Notes: a model not told the origin generated them from the sequence alone. A DNA stretch of 13,196 bases from an uncultured Clostridium sp. (GCA_900553865.1 USFC01000045.1:1-13196); one strand, 5' to 3'; positions 1-7,596 are shown, counted from the stretch's first letter. Made by a program: numbers and translations.

Positions 1-1
1 G

Positions 2-2197
2 GCTATACATTTACCTTTATCACCAGAAGCACAAGCAGAAGCAAGATATTTAATGTTATCTGTAAATAACCTTTTAAAACCACAAGATGGTAAACCAGTA
101 ACAGTTCCTACACAAGATATGATATTAGGAAGTTACTATTTAACAATGGAAGTTCCAGGGGAAAGAGGAGAAGGAAATTACTTCTCATCTCCAGAAGAAG
201 CTATAATTGCATATGAAAACAAAGAAGTAAGTATGCATGCCAAAATAGCAGTTCGTATGAGTAAAATTGACGAAGAAGGAAAAGAAAAACATAGAAAAGT
301 GGAAACAACAGTTGGTAGAATTATATATAATAAAGGTATTCCACAAGATTTAGGATTTGTAGATAGAACAAACCCAGAAAATGATTTTGAACCAGAAATT
401 AACTTTGTTGTTAATAAGAAAAAATTAGGAAAAATAATTGAAAAGAGTATCAACAAATATGGATTAAATCGTTCAGCAGAATTATTAGACTATATTAAAG
501 CAACAGGTTTCAAATACTCAACAACAGGTGGTATTACAGTATCTATAGAAGATATTAAAGTACCAGAAGCTAAAAAAGAAATATTAGCAAAAGCACAAGC
601 AGATGTAGACAACGTATTAAAACAATACAAACGTGGTTTAATTACTGAAGATGAAAGATATCAATCAGTAATTAAGATTTGGGAAAAAGCAACAGATGAT
701 GTAAAAAATGCAATGAAAGATACATTTACACCATTAAACCCAATGTTCATGATGTCTGATTCTGGTGCCCGTGGTAACTTAGACCAATTAAAACAAATCG
801 CAGGTATGCGTGGACTTATGGCTAGTACAACTGGTAAAACAGTCGAAATACCAATTAAATCATCATTCAGAGAGGGTCTAGATGCTCTAGAATACTTTAT
901 TTCTGCCCATGGTGCTCGTAAAGGTCTATCAGATACAGCTTTAAGAACAGCTGACTCTGGATACCTAACAAGAAGATTAGTTGACGTATCTCAAGATATT
1001 ATTGTTAGAGAGCATGATTGTGGTACACATGATGGAATTACATTAACAGCTATAAAAGATGGAAACCAAGTAATTGAAAGCTTACAAGAAAGATTAATAG
1101 GACGTTACCCATTAGAAGATATTAAAAATCCTACAACAGGAGAAATAATAGTAGATACAAATACAATGATCTCAGACAAAATAGCAGACAAAATAGCAGA
1201 AGCTGGAATAGAAGAAGTTAGAGTACGTAGCGTATTTGGATGTAGAACAAAATATGGTGTATGTTCTAAATGTTATGGTATGGCATTATCTAACCGTGAA
1301 GAAGTAAACATTGGTGAAACTGTAGGTATTATAGCAGCTCAATCTATTGGTGAGCCAGGTACACAGCTTACAATGAGAACTATTCACTCTGGTGGTGTTG
1401 CCGGTGTTGCCGATATTACACAAGGTCTTCCAAGGGTTGAGGAATTATTTGAAGCTAGAAAACCAAAGGGACTTGCAATAGTTGCAGAAATAGATGGTAT
1501 AGTTAAAATTGCAGAAGACAAGAAGAGAAAAACGATTTCAGTTACATCTAAAGACGATAGCAGAAGCTATGTTATACCATTTGGTTCTAAACTAAAAGTA
1601 AAAGACGGAGAAGAAGTACTTGCAGGTCAGCCACTAACAGAAGGTTCAATAAACCCTAATGAATTACTTGCAATAAAAGGTCCAGAAGGAGTTTACAATT
1701 ACCTAGTACAAGAAGTTCAAAAAGTATATAGAAACCAAGGTGTTGACATCAACGATAAGCACATTGAAGTTATTGGTAGACAAATGCTTAAAAAGGTTAG
1801 AGTTGAAGACAATGGAGATACTCCAATGTTCGCAGGCTCATTAGTTGATATGTACGAATTCGAAGATATAAATAAAAAAGCAATCGAAGAAGGAAAACGT
1901 CCTGCAACAGGAAAACGTGTACTTCTTGGAATTACAAAAGCATCACTTGCAACAGATAGCTTCTTATCTGCAGCATCATTCCAAGAAACAACAAGAGTAT
2001 TAACAGAAGCAGCTATTAAAGGTAAAGTTGATGAATTAATAGGATTAAAAGAAAATGTTATTATTGGTAAATTAATCCCAGCAGGTACAGGACTTGCAAA
2101 ATATAGAAATACACACATTAGCACAGAACAAGTAGAAACTAGCGAACCAGAAGAAGAAAAAACAGAGCAAGAAGAAGTAGCTAATGTAGAAGAATAA
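2..2197 (+). CDS. rpoC: RNA polymerase subunit beta-prime, C-terminal part (5' end outside window)
   Basis: Catalytic large subunit of DNA-dependent RNA polymerase. The frame is open from base 2 and starts with residues AIHLPLS, which in RpoC directly follow the Mg-binding NADFDGDQM loop, so the gene begins upstream; the ATG at base 53 is internal. In order one sees: VPTQDM; the bridge helix (SGARG at 761, AGMRGLM after it); an uninterrupted trigger loop (about 866-985, ending SGYLTRRLVD), without the insertion found in enterobacteria; a zinc site with Cys codons at 1019, 1241, 1262 and 1271; the IIAAQSIGEPGTQLTMRT segment; and the C-terminal ATDSFLSAASFQETTRVLTEA motif. 731 codons are present, fitting a full length near 1,200. 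The tail is glutamate-rich (SEPEEEKTEQEE). A terminator follows at once, so the rpsL-rpsG-fusA genes often found next are not here. Confidence 0.98.
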   Translation, partial: AIHLPLSPEAQAEARYLMLSVNNLLKPQDGKPVTVPTQDMILGSYYLTMEVPGERGEGNYFSSPEEAIIAYENKEVSMHAKIAVRMSKIDEEGKEKHRKVETTVGRIIYNKGIPQDLGFVDRTNPENDFEPEINFVVNKKKLGKIIEKSINKYGLNRSAELLDYIKATGFKYSTTGGITVSIEDIKVPEAKKEILAKAQADVDNVLKQYKRGLITEDERYQSVIKIWEKATDDVKNAMKDTFTPLNPMFMMSDSGARGNLDQLKQIAGMRGLMASTTGKTVEIPIKSSFREGLDALEYFISAHGARKGLSDTALRTADSGYLTRRLVDVSQDIIVREHDCGTHDGITLTAIKDGNQVIESLQERLIGRYPLEDIKNPTTGEIIVDTNTMISDKIADKIAEAGIEEVRVRSVFGCRTKYGVCSKCYGMALSNREEVNIGETVGIIAAQSIGEPGTQLTMRTIHSGGVAGVADITQGLPRVEELFEARKPKGLAIVAEIDGIVKIAEDKKRKTISVTSKDDSRSYVIPFGSKLKVKDGEEVLAGQPLTEGSINPNELLAIKGPEGVYNYLVQEVQKVYRNQGVDINDKHIEVIGRQMLKKVRVEDNGDTPMFAGSLVDMYEFEDINKKAIEEGKRPATGKRVLLGITKASLATDSFLSAASFQETTRVLTEAAIKGKVDELIGLKENVIIGKLIPAGTGLAKYRNTHISTEQVETSEPEEEKTEQEEVANVEE

Positions 2198-2200
2198 ATA

Positions 2201-2238
2201 AAAAAAGTCAATTTGCATTAAAGCAAATTGGCTTTTTT
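2201..2238 (+). terminator. Intrinsic terminator of rpoC
   Basis: The arms 2201-2216 and 2223-2238 pair over 16 bp (AAAAAAGTCAATTTGC with GCAAATTGGCTTTTTT, one G-U pair) around a 6-base ATTAAA loop, with a six-T run at the 3' end. It starts 3 bases after the rpoC stop codon and closes the RNA polymerase operon. Confidence 0.9.
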
Positions 2239-2311
2239 GGGTATAATAATTTTAAAAGCTGTAAATATAGTTTTGGTAAGGCTTTTAGTCTAAAAATCAA
2301 ATGTCATCAAT

Positions 2312-2340
2312 TTGACAAAAGCCCTAAAAAAGAGTAAAAT
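2312..2340 (+). promoter_or_regulatory. Sigma-A promoter for the gdpP-rplI-dnaB group
   Basis: A perfect -35 TTGACA (2312-2317) lies 17 bases from a -10 TAAAAT (2335-2340), predicting transcription from about 2347 and a leader of about 30 bases before the gdpP start at 2377. A second TATAAT at 2352-2357 has no -35 at a usable distance. A short dyad, TGTCA-N6-TGACA (2302-2317), overlaps the -35. Confidence 0.8.
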
Positions 2341-2365
2341 AGATACTGTGATATAATGAAAAAAA

Positions 2366-2370
2366 GGGAG
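2366..2370 (+). promoter_or_regulatory. Ribosome binding site deciding the gdpP start
   Basis: GGGAG at 2366-2370 sits 6 bases before the ATG at 2377. The in-frame ATG at 2356 lies upstream of this site, has no binding site of its own, and is only about 9 bases from the predicted transcription start, so 2377 is chosen. Confidence 0.75.
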
Positions 2371-2376
2371 AAATTT

Positions 2377-4395
2377 ATGTCTAATAATAATAGTAGAAAA
2401 ATTTTTGACAAACTAGTATCAAAAACAAAAATATATTTAGTAATAATAGCTATATTAATAATTACATTATGCATATATGAGGTGCGCTTTATTACACCGG
2501 GGATTATTGGATATGCATTAATTATAATGTATGCATATTGGACCAATAATAAAAGAAAAGCAGAGCTTTCAGCACATATAAAAGATTTAACGCTAACAGT
2601 AGATACAGCAGCTAAAAGTACATTAATAAATTCACCATTTCCACTAGTAATAATAGAAACAGATGGAAATATTATCTGGAAAAGTTCAAAATTCATACAT
2701 GAATTTGCAAATGTGGACATAAGCACGCATTTAAACAACATAGTAAAAGAAATAAAACTAGAGCTTGAAAATGGAAGCAAAGAAGACAAAAAAGAATTAA
2801 AAGACTTAATCTTAAAACAAGTAAAAATAGGAAATAAAACCTATAAAGTTGTTGGAGAATATATAGAAACACCAGAAAAAAAGGAATATATGACAACACT
2901 ATACTTTATAGATGAAACAAAAAATGTGTTATTAGAACAAAAATATAATAATTCAAAATTATGCATAGGAATTATTATGATAGACAATTACGACGAAATA
3001 ATGCAAAGACTTTCAGACGAAGAAAAGCCAATACTAACAGCACAAATAGAAAAAAATTTATATGATTGGGCAGCAACTTTTGAAGGACTAATTATAAAAT
3101 CAGAAAGGGATACATTTGTATTATTATTACAACAAAAATATTTAAAACAACTAGAAGAAAATAAATTTAATATATTAGACAAAATAAAAGAAATAAATAG
3201 TCCGGGAAGAGTTCAGTCAACACTAAGCATAGCAATAGCTACAGAAGAAAATTCAAACTATGAAAAATATAAAACAGCACAAGCAATGATAGATATTGCA
3301 CTAGGTAGAGGTGGAGATCAAGCCATACTACGTAAAGAAGGCAAATATGTATTTTTCGGTGGAAGAGCTCAAGAATTAGAAAAAAGAACAAAAGTAAAAG
3401 CAAGAATTGTAGCAAATGCATTGCAAGAGCTAATGGAAGAAGCAGAAGATATATTTATAATGGGACATACAAATAGCGATATAGATGCAATGGGAGCAAG
3501 CTTAGGAGTATATAGACTAGCAAGAACAATAGGAAAAAAAGCATATATAGTAAGCACACCAGCGGGAGCAGCTTTAGATGCATTTATGCAAGCAGCAAAA
3601 CAGGAAGAAGAATATCAAAAGGCTATTATAGGAAAAGAAGAAGCTATAGAAAAGATAAATGAAAATAGTTTACTTGTAGTAGTAGATACACATAAAACAA
3701 GCTATGTGGATGTACCAGAACTTTTACAAAAAACAAACAAAATAGTAATAATAGACCACCATAGAAGAGGAACAGACTTTATAGAAAACGCATTACTAAC
3801 CTTCCATGAAGTATATGCATCTTCAGCGTGTGAACTAGTAACAGAGCTATTAGAATATTCAGAACAAGAAATAAAATTAACTCAAATAGAAACAGAAGGA
3901 CTATATGCAGGAATTATGATGGATACTAAAAATTTTACATTTAAAACAGGCGTAAGAACATTTGAAGCAGCAGCATACTTACGTAAATGTGGAGTAGACA
4001 TTATAAAAGTAAAAAAATGGTTCCAAAGCGACTTAGAAACCTATAACAAAATATCACAAATAGTTGCAAATGCAGAAATAGTAAATGATACAATAGGAAT
4101 TTCAATGTACGAAAAAGAAGAACCAGATACAGGAATTATTTGTGCAAAAGCAGCAGACGAACTTTTAACAATAAGTGATATTACAGCATCATTTGTTATA
4201 GGAAACTTAGGAAACAAAATTTGTATAAGCGGCCGTTCAATAGGAGATATAAATGTTCAAGTAATATTAGAAAAGCTAGGTGGAGGAGGACATATAACAC
4301 TAGCAGGTGCGCAAGTAGAAGGAATGAGTATAGAAGAAGTAAAACAAGAATTAATAATTAGAATAAACGAATATTTTACAGAAATATCAAACTAA
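2377..4395 (+). CDS. gdpP: Cyclic-di-AMP phosphodiesterase GdpP (YybT type)
   Basis: Membrane-bound phosphodiesterase that hydrolyses c-di-AMP to pApA, a second messenger tied to potassium, osmotic and cell-wall homeostasis. From the chosen start it has 672 residues, near the family norm. Order: two N-terminal membrane helices (about 19-36 and 42-55); a PAS-like region (about 75-170; heme-binding in the B. subtilis relative); a degenerate GGDEF domain (about 195-320) without an intact GGDEF active-site motif, followed by the RGGDQA signature (GGDQ at 312-315); a DHH catalytic domain with His364, Asp368 and Asp370 (GHTNSDIDAMG), Asp437 (VVVDTHK) and Asp460-His461-His462; and a DHHA1 domain with GGGGH at 635-639. 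All expected metal ligands are present, so it should be active. First gene of its unit; rplI follows after 33 bases, the order conserved in Firmicutes. Confidence 0.95.
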   Translation: MSNNNSRKIFDKLVSKTKIYLVIIAILIITLCIYEVRFITPGIIGYALIIMYAYWTNNKRKAELSAHIKDLTLTVDTAAKSTLINSPFPLVIIETDGNIIWKSSKFIHEFANVDISTHLNNIVKEIKLELENGSKEDKKELKDLILKQVKIGNKTYKVVGEYIETPEKKEYMTTLYFIDETKNVLLEQKYNNSKLCIGIIMIDNYDEIMQRLSDEEKPILTAQIEKNLYDWAATFEGLIIKSERDTFVLLLQQKYLKQLEENKFNILDKIKEINSPGRVQSTLSIAIATEENSNYEKYKTAQAMIDIALGRGGDQAILRKEGKYVFFGGRAQELEKRTKVKARIVANALQELMEEAEDIFIMGHTNSDIDAMGASLGVYRLARTIGKKAYIVSTPAGAALDAFMQAAKQEEEYQKAIIGKEEAIEKINENSLLVVVDTHKTSYVDVPELLQKTNKIVIIDHHRRGTDFIENALLTFHEVYASSACELVTELLEYSEQEIKLTQIETEGLYAGIMMDTKNFTFKTGVRTFEAAAYLRKCGVDIIKVKKWFQSDLETYNKISQIVANAEIVNDTIGISMYEKEEPDTGIICAKAADELLTISDITASFVIGNLGNKICISGRSIGDINVQVILEKLGGGGHITLAGAQVEGMSIEEVKQELIIRINEYFTEISN

Positions 4396-4413
4396 AGTAA
4401 AAGTATGCCAATT

Positions 4414-4420
4414 AAGGAGG
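4414..4420 (+). promoter_or_regulatory. Strong ribosome binding site deciding the rplI start
   Basis: AAGGAGG lies 8 bases before GTG 4429. The upstream in-frame ATG at 4405 precedes this site and would add eight residues not found in L9, so the GTG is the real start. Confidence 0.9.
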
Positions 4421-4428
4421 TAAACAAA

Positions 4429-4875
4429 GTGAAAGTTATATTGTTACAAGATATAAAAGGAGTAGGAAAAAAAGACCAAATTATAAATGCAAACGATGGA
4501 TATGCAAGAAATTATCTATTCCCTAAAAAATTAGCAGTAGAAGCAAATGCAGGAAATTTAGGAAATTTAAAATCAAAACAAGAATCAAATCAATATAGAA
4601 AAGATGTAGAAAAGGAAGAAGCACTAAAAATAGCAGACAAATTAAAAAAATTAACCTTAGTTTTAAAAGTAAAAGCAGGAGAAAGTGGCAGAATATTTGG
4701 TGGAGTTACAGCAAAAGAAATAGCAGAAAATCTAAAAGCACAATATAAAATAGAAATAGACAAAAAGAAAATAATGATAAATGAAACTATAAAAGTATTA
4801 GGAATAACAACAGTAGACATTAAACTATATGAAGGAATAATAGGAAAATTAAAAGTTCAAGTTGTTGCAAGCTAA
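4429..4875 (+). CDS. rplI: 50S ribosomal protein L9
   Basis: Large-subunit protein that binds 23S rRNA near the L1 stalk and helps keep the reading frame. The product has 148 residues (B. subtilis and E. coli 149). It begins with the family signature (M)KVILLQDIKGVGKKDQ and continues NDGYARNYLFPKKLA, the N-terminal rRNA-binding domain. A charged connecting helix spans roughly 40-75, and the C-terminal domain carries GRIFGGVTAKEIAENL. The start is GTG, chosen from the strong upstream binding site and the family N-terminus. It sits between gdpP and dnaB, a common Firmicute arrangement. Its TAA stop (4873-4875) forms the first bases of a 9-bp inverted repeat that opens the dispersed repeat described next, which is unusual for a ribosomal protein gene. 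Confidence 0.97.
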   Translation: MKVILLQDIKGVGKKDQIINANDGYARNYLFPKKLAVEANAGNLGNLKSKQESNQYRKDVEKEEALKIADKLKKLTLVLKVKAGESGRIFGGVTAKEIAENLKAQYKIEIDKKKIMINETIKVLGITTVDIKLYEGIIGKLKVQVVAS

Positions 4876-4963
4876 AGGACATTTGGGGACGGGTCACTTT
4901 TGTCCTTTACATAAAACTATGTGTAAACTAAAATGCCTCGTCCCTATTAGTTTACTATTCGTA
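4873..4963 (+). repeat. Dispersed hairpin-rich repeat, copy A
   Basis: The rplI-dnaB gap is filled by a structured element. TAAAGGACA (4873-4881) pairs perfectly with TGTCCTTTA (4901-4909), and GTAAACTA (4923-4930) with TAGTTTAC (4948-4955). GGGACG (4886-4891) can also pair with CGTCCC (4939-4944), which interleaves with the other stems rather than nesting. There is no T-run, so it is not an ordinary terminator. A divergent copy lies at 12601-12698: both carry a GGGACGG..TC..CTTTT..GT.CC block and the identical 12-mer CCTATTAGTTTA. It resembles REP- or MITE-like intergenic repeats; which kind is inference. The strand is nominal. Confidence 0.6.
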
Positions 4964-4985
4964 TTAGCTAAAAAAGGAGAATGTT

Positions 4986-6317
4986 ATGGAAGTAGGAAAA
5001 GTACCACCACACGATACAGAAGCAGAACAAGCAGTAATAGGAAGTATGCTTACAGATAAAGATGCTATAATTTCTGCAATAGAGGTATTAAAACCAGAAG
5101 ATTTTTATAGAGAAGACAATAAAACAATATATAGTGCCATTTTAAATTTATACAATAGAGCTGAGCCAGTCGATATTATCACTTTAAAATCAGAACTTTC
5201 ATCAATGGGAAGTTTAGAAGCAGTTGGAGGACTAGAATATTTGGCTCAGCTTCCAGATAAAGTACCAACTACTGCAAACGTAGATAAATATATAAAAATC
5301 GTAGAAGAAAAATCATTACTTCGTAGCTTATTAAAAACAGCTAACGAAATAATAAAATTAGGTTATGATGAAACACAAGAAGTAGACTTTTTAATGGACC
5401 AGGCAGAAAAGAAAATTTTTGACACTATTCAGTCAAGAAATCAAAAAGGATATTCTTCAATTAAAGATATATTAGTAGATACATTTACTCAATTGGAGCA
5501 ATTATACAACCAAAAACAACATATAACAGGTGTGCCAACAGGATTTGCAGACTTAGACTACAAAACCGCAGGACTTCACAATTCAGACTTAATATTGGTG
5601 GCTGCAAGACCTGCTATGGGAAAATCTGCATTTGCATTAAACATAGCTTCATATGCGGCAACACGCGGAAATACACCAGTTGCAATATTTAGCTTGGAAA
5701 TGTCAAAAGAGCAAATGGTAAACCGTATTTTATGTAGTGAAGCAATGGTAGATAGCAACAAAGTAAGAACAGGTAAAATTGATGATGAAGATTGGGCAAA
5801 ATTAGCACAAGCCTCAGGAACCTTATCTGAATCTAAGATATTTATAGATGATACTCCAGGTATTTCTATAATGGAAATAAGAGCAAAATGTAGAAAATTA
5901 AAATTAGAGCAAAACATTGGGCTAGTTGTAATAGACTATTTGCAATTAGTACAAGGCTCAGGCAAAAAAGGTTCTTCACGTGAACAAGAAATCTCAGAAA
6001 TTAGCCGTTCTTTAAAAATATTAGCAAAAGAAATAAATGTGCCAGTAATAGCACTATCGCAGCTATCCAGAGCGCCAGAACAACGTCCAGACCATAGGCC
6101 TATGCTTTCAGACCTTCGTGAATCTGGAGCTATAGAGCAAGATGCCGACATTGTTATGTTCTTGTATAGAGATGATTATTACAATGAAGATAGCGAAAAG
6201 AAAAATATTGCAGAAGTAATACTTGCAAAACACCGTTCAGGTTCAACAGGAACAGTAGAGCTATTATGGCTTGGCAATTATACAAAATTTGCAAATATAG
6301 AAAAATATAGAGAATAA
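4986..6317 (+). CDS. dnaB: Replicative DNA helicase DnaB (DnaC in Bacillus naming)
   Basis: Hexameric 5'-3' helicase that unwinds DNA ahead of the replication fork and recruits primase. 443 residues, the usual length. The N-terminus PPHDTEAEQAVIGSML is characteristic. The DnaB N domain covers about 8-110, a linker follows, and the RecA-like ATPase domain covers about 175-440. Walker A is ARPAMGKS (208-214 holds RPAMGKS, Lys213), the catalytic glutamate lies in SLEMS (Glu238), Walker B is VVIDYLQL (Asp317), and the QLSRAPEQRPDHRPMLSDLRESGAIEQDAD stretch is the hexamer and DNA-loop region, described here by its key residues QLSR and SDLRESG. There is no intein. The ATG at 4986 has AAAGGAGA six bases upstream. 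It follows rplI after the repeat; no separate promoter is evident, so it probably belongs to the gdpP transcript. Confidence 0.97.
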   Translation: MEVGKVPPHDTEAEQAVIGSMLTDKDAIISAIEVLKPEDFYREDNKTIYSAILNLYNRAEPVDIITLKSELSSMGSLEAVGGLEYLAQLPDKVPTTANVDKYIKIVEEKSLLRSLLKTANEIIKLGYDETQEVDFLMDQAEKKIFDTIQSRNQKGYSSIKDILVDTFTQLEQLYNQKQHITGVPTGFADLDYKTAGLHNSDLILVAARPAMGKSAFALNIASYAATRGNTPVAIFSLEMSKEQMVNRILCSEAMVDSNKVRTGKIDDEDWAKLAQASGTLSESKIFIDDTPGISIMEIRAKCRKLKLEQNIGLVVIDYLQLVQGSGKKGSSREQEISEISRSLKILAKEINVPVIALSQLSRAPEQRPDHRPMLSDLRESGAIEQDADIVMFLYRDDYYNEDSEKKNIAEVILAKHRSGSTGTVELLWLGNYTKFANIEKYRE

Positions 6318-6324
6318 AAAGTAA

Positions 6325-6361
6325 GAGGTTAGGCGAATTAAAAAAATAAACGTCTAACCTC
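6325..6361 (+). other. Inverted repeat between dnaB and tilS
   Basis: GAGGTTAGGCG (6325-6335) pairs with CGTCTAACCTC (6351-6361) over 11 bp with one G-U, around a 15-base A-rich loop, starting 8 bases after the dnaB stop. No T-run follows, so it is not a classical intrinsic terminator. It may be an mRNA stabilising or processing hairpin, or a weak attenuator before tilS. Confidence 0.55.
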
Positions 6362-6431
6362 GAATGCCTAATAACAAAAAATAAAAGTAGAAAGGAATTA
6401 ATCAATTTATATAGTTGATGATGAAAGAAAA

Positions 6432-7445
6432 ATGTTAGAAGAAAAAGTATTGGAAACAATTAGAAAGCATGAGTTAATTGAAAATGGAGATACTATTGTT
6501 ATAGGTGTGTCTGGTGGACCAGACTCTATGACTTTACTAAATGTGCTTATTTTACTAAATAAAATGCAAAAAATAAATTGCAAATTAGTAGTAGCACATA
6601 TAAACCATGGAATTAGAGTAGAAGCAGACGAAGAAACAAAATATGTTCAAGAATTTTGCAAAAAGAATAATATTCCATGCTATGTAAGAAAAGAAAAAGT
6701 GGAAGAGCTAGCAAAAGAAAGCAAAATTGGAACAGAAGAAGCTGGCAGAAAACTTAGATATTCCTTTTTTGATGAAGTTGCTAAAAAATGTAAAGCAAAC
6801 AAAATAGCTACAGCACACACAGCAAATGACAATGCGGAAACGATTTTAATGAATATAATTCGTGGAACAGGACTATCTGGCATAAAAGGAATAGAAATAA
6901 AAAGAGAAAACAAATTTATAAGACCAATAATAGAACTTACCAGAAAAGAAATAGAAGAATACTGTGAAAAGCAAAATTTAGAACCAAAAATAGACAAAAC
7001 AAACAGTGAAAATATATATAGAAGAAATAAAGTTAGAAATGAATTAATACCTTTTATAGAAAAAGAATTTAACCCTAATATTATAACTACATTAAATCGT
7101 ATGTCACAATTAGTTTCAAAAGATGATGAATATTTAGAAAAACAAGTAGAAAAAACATACAAAAAAATCGTAATCGACGAATATTTAGGGAATAGGCAAT
7201 TAGAAGGAAAAAATAGCATAATTTTGGATTTAAAAAAATTTAACTTAGAAGAAACAGTAATAAAAAATAGACTAGTTAGATATACTATAAATATATTAAT
7301 GGGAAACAAGCAAAACATTGAAAAAGTACATATTGCAGACATTGTTAAGCTATGTCAAAACAATATTGGAAATAAATATTTAACACCTAATAAGAATATA
7401 AAAGTAAAAGTAGGAAAAGGAAAAATTTTTTTCATAAAAATATAA
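6432..7445 (+). CDS. tilS: tRNA(Ile)-lysidine synthetase TilS, short form
   Basis: ATP-dependent ligase that converts C34 of the AUA-reading tRNA-Ile to lysidine, switching it from Met to Ile identity; normally essential. The N-type PP-loop SGGPDS is at 27-32, followed by VVAHINHGIR, the GRKLRYSFF region and ATAHTANDNAETILMNIIRGTGLSGIKGI (key residues AHTANDNAET), all typical of TilS. At 337 residues it is well below the 430-470 of E. coli and B. subtilis. The text ends where the C-terminal TilS-C domain would start, so that domain seems absent, not frameshifted. ATG 6432 has only a weak binding site. A better one (AAAGGA, 6391-6396) lies too far upstream; it is 8 bases from an in-frame ATT at 6405, a possible but doubtful alternative start. 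hpt, often the next gene, is missing. Confidence 0.93.
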   Translation: MLEEKVLETIRKHELIENGDTIVIGVSGGPDSMTLLNVLILLNKMQKINCKLVVAHINHGIRVEADEETKYVQEFCKKNNIPCYVRKEKVEELAKESKIGTEEAGRKLRYSFFDEVAKKCKANKIATAHTANDNAETILMNIIRGTGLSGIKGIEIKRENKFIRPIIELTRKEIEEYCEKQNLEPKIDKTNSENIYRRNKVRNELIPFIEKEFNPNIITTLNRMSQLVSKDDEYLEKQVEKTYKKIVIDEYLGNRQLEGKNSIILDLKKFNLEETVIKNRLVRYTINILMGNKQNIEKVHIADIVKLCQNNIGNKYLTPNKNIKVKVGKGKIFFIKI

Positions 7446-7521
7446 TGGGTAAATAGGAAAGTTCCGTAGGAAAAACGTTGAAATGTAAGCATTTTGTAAG
7501 AAAAAAGTTGACGAAAAACAC

Positions 7522-7550
7522 TTGCAAATAAAAAATTAATATGTTATAGT
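7522..7550 (+). promoter_or_regulatory. Sigma-A promoter of ftsH
   Basis: TTGCAA (7522-7527), a 17-base spacer and TATAGT (7545-7550) predict a start near 7557, giving a leader of about 40 bases. No terminator is visible after tilS, so ftsH may also receive read-through. No CIRCE operator is seen. Confidence 0.65.
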
Positions 7551-7582
7551 GCAAAAGTAAATAAAAGTATTTGTTTAAATTT

Positions 7583-7589
7583 AAGGAGG
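7583..7589 (+). promoter_or_regulatory. Ribosome binding site deciding the TTG start of ftsH
   Basis: AAGGAGG is placed 7 bases before TTG 7597. The next in-frame ATG (7624) lies inside the first membrane helix and has no binding site, so TTG is the start. Confidence 0.9.
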
Positions 7590-7596
7590 CAATAAA

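Noticed and set aside
1717..2211. Long minus-strand frames opposite rpoC, gdpP, tilS and ftsH
   Set aside because: Each is fully antisense to a clearly recognised gene, is Ser, Phe and Ile rich, and lacks a binding site and recognisable domains.
2352..2357. Perfect TATAAT as a possible -10 for gdpP
   Set aside because: No -35 at 16-18 bases; the TTGACA at 2312 pairs at 17 bases with TAAAAT at 2335 instead.
2356..2376. Earlier in-frame ATG for gdpP
   Set aside because: It lies upstream of the GGGAG site and too close to the predicted transcription start.
4405..4428. Earlier in-frame ATG for rplI
   Set aside because: The AAGGAGG site lies within these codons and L9 proteins begin at the KVILLQD segment.
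4862..5059. 65-codon plus-strand frame across the rplI-dnaB gap
   Set aside because: It overlaps the end of rplI, the repeat and the start of dnaB, has no binding site, and its sequence is just a translation of the repeat hairpins.
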